Of a DNA stretch of 12,902 nt, positions 1-5,727 are shown in pieces. The position numbers and the translations under genes are program-made. The notes beneath the pieces were generated by a model, which saw only the letters and a list, made by a program, of their open reading frames with translations, ran no database searches and was not told the DNA's origin. The DNA comes from Alphaproteobacteria bacterium (GTDB lineage: Bacteria; Pseudomonadota; Alphaproteobacteria; Sphingomonadales; Sphingomonadaceae), in NCBI GenBank assembly GCA_028293055.1, contig JAQGLD010000221.1, forward strand, positions 1-12,902, in the 5' to 3' direction. Numbering within the stretch: position 1 is the first letter of the stretch; each line of letters begins with the position of its first letter.

Positions 1-969
1 TTCCTCGCCTTCGTCCCTTTGCTCGCCTCGGTGGTGCTGACCTACGGGCTCGCGGCGGCGCCCCGAACCGTGGCCGAGCATATCCGAACCTTGTCCGCGA
101 TCCTTCCGAGCGACGCCGCATCGCTGATCGGCGAGCAGCTCAGGAGCATGACCGAGACTCCCAAGAGCGCGAAGGGTTGGAGCCTGCTCCTCGCCTTCGC
201 GCTTGCCCTCTACGGCGCGAGCAAGGGATCGGGCGCGGTCCTCACCGCGCTCAACATCGCCTACGAGGTCAAGGAGACCCGCGGATTCTTCCACACGACC
301 CTGATCTCGCTGGCGATGACGGTCGGCGGGTTGATCGTCCTGCTCGTCGCGGCCGCGGCAATCTCGGTGATGGGCTGGATGGAGGCGCTGCTTCCCGGCC
401 TTGCGGGCTGGATGCATTCGCTGCTGAAATTATTGTTCTGGGCGATCGCCTTCGCGGTCGCCGGCACCGGAATCTCGCTGGTCTATCGCTACGCGCCCGA
501 CCGACCGGAGGCGCCCTGGGCCTGGATCACGCCCGGATCCGCCGCCGCAACCCTGCTCTGGCTGGCCGCGACGGTCGGCTTCGGGCTCTATGTCACCCAT
601 TTCGGCAATTACAACGCCACCTATGGCTCGCTCGGTGGGGTGATCGTGTTCCTGACCTGGCTCTACCTCAGCGCCTATGTCATCCTGATCGGCGGCGAGC
701 TCAACTCCGAGCTGGAGCGCGAGGTGACCGGCAGGACCGCGCCCGGGTCGGTCGGGACCACGGGCCTCGATCAACCTGGCAAGGCTGGAGCGGAACCCGC
801 TCCGCCCGTATCGGCATCACCGCCGGCGCCGGGTCCGTTCGGACCGCTGGCCAAGGCGGAGGACAGAGGCCCTCGTCATTATGCGGCAATGCTGGTGGCG
901 ACGGGAGCGCTCGGCTTTCTGTGGGGCCGCAGGCGCGGGCGCAAGGCCGGGCGCAAAACATCCGCCTGA
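1..969 (+). CDS. YihY/virulence factor BrkB family membrane protein (5' partial)
   Basis: This is an integral inner-membrane protein of the YihY/BrkB family, whose molecular function is not firmly established. The reading frame is open from the first base of the window, so the 5' end is outside; a TTG at 19 is probably internal. About 322 residues are visible. Several hydrophobic helices alternate with loops, and the family's conserved C-terminal block is present: a glycine-rich stretch (YGSLGGVIVFLTWLYLSAY) followed by a helix ending in GGELN. After that comes a roughly 90-residue tail rich in Pro, Ala and Gly, then a short hydrophobic segment (residues near GALGFLWG) and a very basic end (RRRGRKAGRK). 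The tail is not part of the core family domain. The gene is convergent with the helicase, 37 nt from its stop. Family assignment is confident; a nuclease-type activity (old 'RNase BN' label) should not be assumed. Confidence 0.9.
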   Translation, partial: FLAFVPLLASVVLTYGLAAAPRTVAEHIRTLSAILPSDAASLIGEQLRSMTETPKSAKGWSLLLAFALALYGASKGSGAVLTALNIAYEVKETRGFFHTTLISLAMTVGGLIVLLVAAAAISVMGWMEALLPGLAGWMHSLLKLLFWAIAFAVAGTGISLVYRYAPDRPEAPWAWITPGSAAATLLWLAATVGFGLYVTHFGNYNATYGSLGGVIVFLTWLYLSAYVILIGGELNSELEREVTGRTAPGSVGTTGLDQPGKAGAEPAPPVSASPPAPGPFGPLAKAEDRGPRHYAAMLVATGALGFLWGRRRGRKAGRKTSA

Positions 970-1009
970 TCGATCTCCGCTCGTCCTGGTCGGCGGCCCG
1001 AGACGATCA
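967..1009. terminator. Possible bidirectional hairpin between convergent stops
   Basis: The 37-nt gap between the YihY-family and helicase stops is flanked by a 6-bp perfect inverted repeat, TGATCG (967-972) and CGATCA (1004-1009), with a further CTC/GAG pairing inside (975-977 with 1000-1002). Both stop codons (TGA at 967-969; TGA on the minus strand at 1007-1009) lie in the arms. There is no T-tract, so intrinsic termination is uncertain. Confidence 0.25.
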
Positions 1010-3412
1010 ATCCCGCCGCATGGCGAGCTCGGCGAGGCTCTCGGCTTCGATCAATATCTGGTCGTCCGCGGTCCCGGTCGCGGTCGCCTCGCGGCCGACG
1101 ATGACCAGGACCGGCACCGCCATCGGCGAGACCCGGTCGAGCTCCACATGGAGCATCGTCGCCTGGGCGCGGTCAAGCAGGCGGGCGAGGCGGCCGACCT
1201 CGGTCAGCTTCGACTTGGCATCCTCCCAGGCTGCGCGGAGCAGGAGATGGTCGGGCTCGTAGCGGCGCAGCACGTCGTAGATGAGGTCCGTCGAGAAAGT
1301 GACCTGCTTGCCCGACTTGCGCTTGCCGGGATGGTGGCGCTCGACCAGGCCGCCGATCACCGCAACCTCGCGAAAGGCGCGCTTGAGCAGGTTCGAGCCC
1401 TGCACCCATTCGACGAACTCGTCCTCTAGCAGATCGGGCGAGAAGAGCGCGGCCGGGTCGGGAATCGGCTCGAGCCCGTAGCAGGCGAGCGCATAATCGT
1501 TGGAGACGAATCCGAGCGGCTTCAGCCCCGCGGTCTCCATTCGCCGGGTAATCAGCATGCCGAGCGACTGGTGTGCGTTCCAGCCCTCGAAGCTGTAGGC
1601 GACCATGTAGTGGCGATGCTCGTGGGGGAAGGTCTCGACCAGCAACTGGTCGGGCCTTGGAAGCACCGACCGATAGGCCTGGACTTCGAGCCATTCGCGG
1701 ACATCGTCGGGGAAGCGCGGCCATTGCGACCGGTCCCAGAGGAATTCGCGGACCCGGTCGGCGAGATTGGTCGACATCGCCATCCGGGTACCGACATAGG
1801 TCGGGATTCGCGCCGATTTGGTGGTGGCGCGGACGATCAGGTCGGTGCCGTCGATTTTCTCGACCTCGAGCACCAGCCCGGCGAAGAAAAAGGTGTCGCC
1901 GGGCGAGAGGGTGGAGGCGAAATATTCCTCGACGGTGCCGAGCTTGCGGCCGCGGCGAAAGCGAACGTCGAGCAAGGGCGCGTCGACGATGATCCCGGCG
2001 TTCATCCGGTGCTGCTGGATGAAGCGCGGATGCGACACCCGCCAGGTTCCGTCCGGATCGCGGGTCAGCCGGCGGAACCGGTCATAGGCGCGAAGCGCGT
2101 AGCCGCCATTCTCGATATAGGCGAGGACCTGCTTGAACAGGTCTTCCGACAGCCCGGCATAAGGCGCCGCAGAGCGCACCTCGTCGAGCATCTCGGCTTC
2201 GCCGAACGGCGCCGCGCAGGCCGCTGCCATGACATGCTGGGCGAGCACGTCGATTGCGCCCGGACGGAAGATGTCGGGATCGAGCTCGTGATTCTGGATC
2301 GCGTCGAGCGCCGCACGAGCCTCGAGATATTCGAAGCGGTTGCCGGGGACGACGATCGCCTCGGACGGCTCGTCGAGCCGGTGATTGGCGCGGCCGATGC
2401 GCTGGAGCAGCCGCGACGATCCCTTGGGAGCGCCCATCTGGAAGACGAGGTCGACATTGCCCCAGTCGACCCCGAGATCGAGGCTTGCGGTGCAGACCAG
2501 GCCACGCAGCTTGCCCGCCGCCATCGCCGATTCGACCTTGCGCCGTGCCTCGACCGAGAGCGAGCCGTGATGGATTCCGATCGGAAGGTGGTTCTCGTTC
2601 ACCGTCCACAGGTCCTGGAAGATGAGCTCGGCGAGGCTTCTCGTGTTGCAGAAGACCAGGCTGGTGCCGTGCTTCTCGATCTCGTTCATCACATTCTGGG
2701 CCGCCCAGCGGCCCGAATGGCCGGACCAGGGGATTCGCTCGTCCTCAGGCAGCATGATCGAGATGTCCGCCTCGGCGCCGGGATCGCCGAGCACGACGTC
2801 GACCAGCTCCACATCGGCGTGCGGCGCAAGCCAGCCCTGATAGGCTTCGGGATCGGCGACGGTCGCCGACAGCGCCACTCGACGCATGTCGGGGGCGAGG
2901 CGCTGCAGCCGGGCGAGCGAAAGCGAGAGAAGGTCGCCGCGCTTGCCGTTGGCGAAGGCGTGGACCTCGTCGATGACGACCGTCCGCAAATTGGCGAACA
3001 GGGTTGCGCTGTCCTGGTGGCTGAGCAGCAGGCTCAGGGACTCGGGTGTGGTCAACAGGATCTGGGGCGGCCGCACCCGTTGACGCGCCTTGCGGTCCGC
3101 CGGGGTGTCACCAGTCCTGGTCTCGACCCGGATGTCGAGTCCCATCTCGCCGATCGGATCGAGCAGGTTGCGCTGCACATCGACGGCAAGCGCCTTCAGC
3201 GGCGAAATGTAGAGCGTGTGGAGGCCGTCCGAAGGCGTCTCGACGAGCTCGACGATGCTTGGCAGGAAACCGGCGAGGGTTTTGCCGGCGCCGGTCGGAG
3301 CGACGAGCAGGACATTGCGACGGGCCTTCGCCGACGCCAGCATTTCGAGTTGGTGGCGGCGCGGGGACCAGCCCTTGGATGCGAACCAGTCCGAGATGAC
3401 GCGCGGAAACAC
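1007..3412 (-). CDS. Ligase-associated DNA damage response DEXH-box helicase (Lhr-like)
   Basis: This is a superfamily 2 ATP-dependent helicase of the Lhr-like type found with the ligase-associated DNA damage response nuclease. Numbering from the GTG at 3412 (801 residues), the visible motifs are Walker A APTGAGKT (about 38-45), DEVH (148-151), LSAT (181-184), a motif V stretch CTASLDLGVDWG (about 307-318) and motif VI QRIGRANH (about 337-344). A long Lhr-type C-terminal region follows. I chose 3412 because minus-strand GGAGG (3421-3425) sits 8 nt upstream and because the protein then begins FPRVISDWF, close to where this family normally starts. An alternative GTG at 3532 would add 40 residues (841 in all) encoded by repeat-like sequence and has a poor ribosome site. 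The exonuclease of the same system lies 425 nt away, divergently. The ligase and PdeM partners are absent here. Confidence 0.93.
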   Translation of the reverse strand: MFPRVISDWFASKGWSPRRHQLEMLASAKARRNVLLVAPTGAGKTLAGFLPSIVELVETPSDGLHTLYISPLKALAVDVQRNLLDPIGEMGLDIRVETRTGDTPADRKARQRVRPPQILLTTPESLSLLLSHQDSATLFANLRTVVIDEVHAFANGKRGDLLSLSLARLQRLAPDMRRVALSATVADPEAYQGWLAPHADVELVDVVLGDPGAEADISIMLPEDERIPWSGHSGRWAAQNVMNEIEKHGTSLVFCNTRSLAELIFQDLWTVNENHLPIGIHHGSLSVEARRKVESAMAAGKLRGLVCTASLDLGVDWGNVDLVFQMGAPKGSSRLLQRIGRANHRLDEPSEAIVVPGNRFEYLEARAALDAIQNHELDPDIFRPGAIDVLAQHVMAAACAAPFGEAEMLDEVRSAAPYAGLSEDLFKQVLAYIENGGYALRAYDRFRRLTRDPDGTWRVSHPRFIQQHRMNAGIIVDAPLLDVRFRRGRKLGTVEEYFASTLSPGDTFFFAGLVLEVEKIDGTDLIVRATTKSARIPTYVGTRMAMSTNLADRVREFLWDRSQWPRFPDDVREWLEVQAYRSVLPRPDQLLVETFPHEHRHYMVAYSFEGWNAHQSLGMLITRRMETAGLKPLGFVSNDYALACYGLEPIPDPAALFSPDLLEDEFVEWVQGSNLLKRAFREVAVIGGLVERHHPGKRKSGKQVTFSTDLIYDVLRRYEPDHLLLRAAWEDAKSKLTEVGRLARLLDRAQATMLHVELDRVSPMAVPVLVIVGREATATGTADDQILIEAESLAELAMRRD

Positions 3413-3538
3413 CTCCGCTCCCTCCGCACGGAGAAGGTGTTCACCGTCCTGAGCTTGTTCCGACGACAGGCCGTGGGCGGCGTGAGGCGGGTCGGCCTCG
3501 GGAAGAGTCGGTGGAGGTAGAGATTCACTCACCTCTAG

Positions 3539-3562
3539 CCCCTGCCCGAACTCAGGGAGGGG
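3539..3562. repeat. GC-rich hairpin upstream of the helicase
   Basis: CCCCT (3539-3543) pairs with AGGGG (3558-3562) and CCC (3545-3547) with GGG (3555-3557). This gives an 8-bp stem with one bulged G and a 7-base loop. It lies between the small membrane-protein gene and the helicase on the minus strand. It resembles the GC-rich palindromic intergenic elements common in alphaproteobacterial chromosomes, and could also attenuate read-through. No T-tract is present. Confidence 0.4.
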
Positions 3563-3574
3563 AACAATGCGGCG

Positions 3575-3763
3575 CTAGACCTCGCCGTCATCCTGGCGGC
3601 GGCCCGCCTCCTCCTGCTCGTAGAGGTCGCGGGTCGAGCGTTCGCTGAGCTCGCGTTGCTTCCTGGAGGATTTGTTGTGCAGCGTGACCCAAAGCAGAAC
3701 TGCGGCGAGGAGAAAGCCGCCGATGACCGTTTGAACCACCCAGCCTGCCCCGCTCAGATCCAT
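3575..3763 (-). CDS. Small single-pass membrane protein, function unknown
   Basis: A 62-residue protein that I do not recognise as a named family. It starts MDLSGAGW and has one clear transmembrane helix at about residues 8-26 (VVQTVIGGFLLAAVLLWVTL). A highly charged cytoplasmic-type tail follows, rich in Arg, Glu, Ser and Asp, with a basic patch directly after the helix. The start at 3763 is supported by minus-strand AGGAG six nt upstream; a longer reading to 3799 has no such site and would run into the divergent promoter region. The gene is upstream of and co-oriented with the helicase, with a gap of 42 nt to the distal helicase start or 162 nt to the preferred one. It is divergent from the exonuclease. 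The position suggests, but does not prove, co-expression with the repair genes. Confidence 0.7.
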   Translation of the reverse strand: MDLSGAGWVVQTVIGGFLLAAVLLWVTLHNKSSRKQRELSERSTRDLYEQEEAGRRQDDGEV

Positions 3764-3791
3764 GAAACGCTCCTTTCTGGCCTCGCTGAAG

Positions 3792-3808
3792 ACAGCCACC
3801 TTGGCTGT
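3792..3808. promoter_or_regulatory. Perfect palindrome in divergent promoter (candidate operator)
   Basis: ACAGCCA (3792-3798), spacer CCT, TGGCTGT (3802-3808): a perfect 7-bp inverted repeat in the 73-nt region between the small membrane-protein gene and the exonuclease. It overlaps the proposed -35 box of the exonuclease promoter and lies about 30 nt from the other gene's start, as an operator controlling both directions would. No regulator can be named. It does not match the alphaproteobacterial LexA pattern (GTTC-N7-GTTC). Confidence 0.4.
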
Positions 3809-3829
3809 TTACGCGTCCGTGCGCATATA
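3801..3829 (+). promoter_or_regulatory. Candidate sigma-70-type promoter of the exonuclease gene
   Basis: TTGGCT (3801-3806) and CATATA (3824-3829) are separated by exactly 17 nt, a plausible housekeeping promoter for an alphaproteobacterium. Transcription would begin about 7 nt after the -10, at or next to the ATG at 3837. That fits with the absence of any Shine-Dalgarno sequence before that ATG and would give a leaderless mRNA. Inference from spacing and partial consensus only. Confidence 0.3.
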
Positions 3830-3836
3830 GCTCCTG

Positions 3837-4838
3837 ATGACGCGCTTGGGTTCCTGGATCGAGCCTTTTCCCGAAGGCATATACGTAAAGCCGGCCGACG
3901 CCTGGGTCGATCCCGGCCAGCCCAAGCCACGCGCGCTCGTCACCCACGGTCATGGCGACCATGCCCGCGGCGGCCACGAGCAGGTCTGGGCGACCCCCGA
4001 GACGCTTGCGATCATGGAATGCCGCTACGGACCGCAGGCTGGCGGGCGGCCGATGGCCTATGGCGAGGTCACCCGGCTCGGCCCGGTCGAGATCAGCTTC
4101 GTCCCGGCGGGCCATGTGCTTGGCTCGGCGCAGATCGTGCTCGACTATGAAGGGGAGCGGGTCGTCGTCTCCGGCGACTATAAGAGGCGGCCGGATCCGA
4201 CCTGCCCGCCGTTCGAGCCGGTGCCCTGCGACATCTTCATCACCGAGGCCACGTTCGGCCTCCCCGTCTTTCGCCACCCCGACACCGGATCCGAGATGGA
4301 CCGTCTGCTCGCCCGACTCCACGAAAATCCCGATCGCTGCGTCCTGGTCGGCGCTTATGCGCTCGGCAAGGCGCAGCGGCTGATGATGGAATTGCGCGAA
4401 CGCGGCTATCACGAGCCGATCTACATTCACGGCGCGCTCCAGCGGCTCTGCGACCTCTATGTCGAGCAAGGCGTCGACCTCGGCGACATCCGCCCAGCCA
4501 CTGGCGTCGCCAAGGACGAGCTCAAGGGTCGAATCGTGGTCGCCCCGCCGGGCGCGCTCAACGACCGCTGGTCGCGCCGCCTGCCCGAGCCGATCACCGC
4601 CATGGCTTCGGGCTGGATGCGGGTGCGCCAGCGCGCACGCCAGCGCAATGTCGAGCTGCCTTTGATCGTCTCCGACCATGCCGACTGGGACGAGCTCACC
4701 GAGACCATCTCGGAACTCAAGCCCCGCGAGGTATGGATCACCCACGGCCGCGAGGATGCGCTGATGCACTGGTGCATGACCCGTCAGATCAAGGCGCGCG
4801 AGCTCAACTTGGTGGGACGCGAGGACGAGGACGACTGA
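3837..4838 (+). CDS. Ligase-associated DNA damage response exonuclease (metallo-beta-lactamase fold)
   Basis: This 333-residue protein has the metallo-beta-lactamase/beta-CASP fold of the mRNA 3'-end processing/SNM1 type and is assigned to the DNA exonuclease family found beside the damage-response ATP-dependent ligase. Visible metal-site motifs are HGHGDH (about 37-42), AGHVLGS (His about 93), SGDYK (Asp about 114), SDHADW (about 279-284) and THG (about 302-304). The length fits the family. The ATG at 3837 is preceded by no clear Shine-Dalgarno site; a promoter-like pair ends only 7 nt upstream, so the message may be leaderless. The gene is divergent from the small membrane protein and the helicase. 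Its stop is 6 nt from the convergent ParE-type toxin stop, so no ligase gene follows it. Predicted role: end processing during repair of DNA damage such as crosslinks. Confidence 0.92.
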   Translation: MTRLGSWIEPFPEGIYVKPADAWVDPGQPKPRALVTHGHGDHARGGHEQVWATPETLAIMECRYGPQAGGRPMAYGEVTRLGPVEISFVPAGHVLGSAQIVLDYEGERVVVSGDYKRRPDPTCPPFEPVPCDIFITEATFGLPVFRHPDTGSEMDRLLARLHENPDRCVLVGAYALGKAQRLMMELRERGYHEPIYIHGALQRLCDLYVEQGVDLGDIRPATGVAKDELKGRIVVAPPGALNDRWSRRLPEPITAMASGWMRVRQRARQRNVELPLIVSDHADWDELTETISELKPREVWITHGREDALMHWCMTRQIKARELNLVGREDEDD

Positions 4839-4844
4839 GTGAAG

Positions 4845-5144
4845 TTATTCCTCGAAACCGGCCTGCAGATCCCGTCCGCGATGAACGACTCTCAGCACGA
4901 CTACCTTGTCGCCCTCACTGCGATAGGCAATCACTGCCCTTCGCTCGAAGGCCAGACTGCGCACTCCCGGGCTAAGGTCCTCCCGCTGGCGGCCGCGATC
5001 CGGAAATTGACCGAGCGACATGCAGACGCGGCGAATTCGCGTCACATAGGCATGGGCGACATCGGGCCCGGCGGCCTCGGCGATCCAGTCATAAATGCCG
5101 TCAAGGTCGTCCATCGCCACTGAGGCGAAGACGATCTCAGGCAT
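4845..5144 (-). CDS. RelE/ParE-family toxin of a type II toxin-antitoxin pair
   Basis: A 99-residue protein of the RelE/ParE superfamily. It shows the usual order: an N-terminal strand (PEIVFA), helices containing DLDGIYDWIAE, a mid-protein LGQFPDRGRQR turn, a strand with RRAVIAYR, and the terminal VLRVVHRGRDL strand typical of ParE-like toxins. ParE members poison DNA gyrase and RelE members cleave mRNA; the sequence does not decide which applies here, though the antitoxin type favours ParE. The ATG at 5144 overlaps the antitoxin stop by 8 nt (ATGCCTGA), indicating translational coupling; a TTG at 5153 would add three residues. The gene is convergent with the exonuclease, 6 nt apart. The length is normal and the frame intact, so the toxin is probably functional. 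Confidence 0.88.
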   Translation of the reverse strand: MPEIVFASVAMDDLDGIYDWIAEAAGPDVAHAYVTRIRRVCMSLGQFPDRGRQREDLSPGVRSLAFERRAVIAYRSEGDKVVVLRVVHRGRDLQAGFEE

Positions 5145-5418
5145 CGCCTGCAAGCCGACGTGCGTGCCGCTCGGCGAGATGGCGCTCCAGCGCCTCGGCT
5201 GAGATTTCGGGGCGCGTGTCGGACAGGGCCTCGGCTACCTTGGCGCGCAGAATCGTGTCGAAGGCTTCATCCTCCCGATCCAGCGCACGAAGCCCGGCAC
5301 GTAGAACTTCCGAAGCAGAGGAATATTGGCCGCTATTCAGGCGTTGTTCGACTCGACCGGCGAGCGGGCCGAGAGTGACGCTGATTGGTTTGTTGGCGCG
5401 GTTCGACACGCTCTGCAT
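5137..5418 (-). CDS. ParD-like ribbon-helix-helix antitoxin
   Basis: A 93-residue protein. The first ~50 residues fit a ParD/CC2985-type ribbon-helix-helix domain: a strand ISVTLG, then helices with the signature QYSSASEVLRAGLRALD. The C-terminal half (DRED through AERHARRLAG) is charged and helical, as expected for the toxin-neutralising tail. The ATG at 5418 has no Shine-Dalgarno site upstream and instead sits on the edge of a perfect inverted repeat (5418-5436), an obvious candidate for autoregulation by this DNA-binding protein. Its stop overlaps the toxin start by 8 nt, giving the usual antitoxin-first order. The N-terminal extension (MQSVSNRANKP) before the ribbon strand is a little long. 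Family assignment is confident; specific partner and target are inferred. Confidence 0.87.
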   Translation of the reverse strand: MQSVSNRANKPISVTLGPLAGRVEQRLNSGQYSSASEVLRAGLRALDREDEAFDTILRAKVAEALSDTRPEISAEALERHLAERHARRLAGDA

Positions 5419-5436
5419 GTACGATTTTGTCGTACA
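5418..5436. promoter_or_regulatory. Inverted repeat at antitoxin start (candidate autoregulatory operator)
   Basis: TGTACGA (5418-5424), spacer TTTTG, TCGTACA (5430-5436): a perfect 7-bp inverted repeat with a 5-nt spacer that touches the antitoxin start codon (CAT at 5416-5418). Ribbon-helix-helix antitoxins normally repress their own promoter by binding such palindromes. The 47-nt gap 5419-5465 between the antitoxin and the upstream small membrane-protein gene would have to hold the promoter. Confidence 0.55.
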
Positions 5437-5465
5437 GTCTTCAAGCCGATGGCAATTGCTCGCGA

Positions 5466-5711
5466 TCAGCGCAGGTCGAGGAACGAGGCCAGCAGGATCG
5501 CCGCGACTACGAGGATACCCCAGCGCACGGCTCGTTCCGCGACGAAGTTGCCGGTGCGGGTAAGGACGAGGGCGCTCGCCGGCATCACGATCAGGAACAG
5601 CCCGACCGAGAGCAGGGCTCCCGCCTGCCAGCCGGCGAGCATGAAGCCGGCGACGGCGAGCGCCGCCCAGAGGATGCAATAAGCCAGGGCCTCGGGGTAG
5701 ATTTTCGGCAT
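5466..5711 (-). CDS. Small three-helix membrane protein, function unknown
   Basis: An 81-residue protein that I do not recognise as a named family. It has three predicted membrane helices, approximately residues 9-26 (LAYCILWAALAVAGFMLA), 30-51 (ALLSVGLFLIVMPASALVL) and 63-79 (RWGILVVAAILLASFL). A short loop between helices 2 and 3 (TRTGNFVAERAVR) carries the charged residues. The ATG at 5711 is 16 nt downstream of the pgmG stop on the same strand, with only a weak AGGA about 11 nt before it, so translation may depend on read-through from pgmG. It is the last gene of the mipZ-J protein-pgmG cluster before the toxin-antitoxin pair. Reading frame, codon use and helix pattern support a real gene; no function is proposed. 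Confidence 0.7.
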   Translation of the reverse strand: MPKIYPEALAYCILWAALAVAGFMLAGWQAGALLSVGLFLIVMPASALVLTRTGNFVAERAVRWGILVVAAILLASFLDLR

Positions 5712-5727
5712 GAGGGCCCGTGTCCTG

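Noticed and set aside
1571..3520. 649-residue plus-strand open frame opposite the helicase
   Set aside because: It is the antisense of a strongly recognisable helicase; its product is rich in Arg, Asp, Glu and Ala with no domain, as expected for a GC-rich shadow frame.
3764..3836. LexA (SOS) box in the repair-gene divergent promoter
   Set aside because: No GTTC-N7-GTTC or close variant is present; only the unrelated ACAGCCA palindrome is seen.
3588..4769. 393-residue minus-strand open frame opposite the exonuclease
   Set aside because: Shadow of the MBL exonuclease, running through the divergent promoter and the small membrane-protein gene in another frame; no family features.
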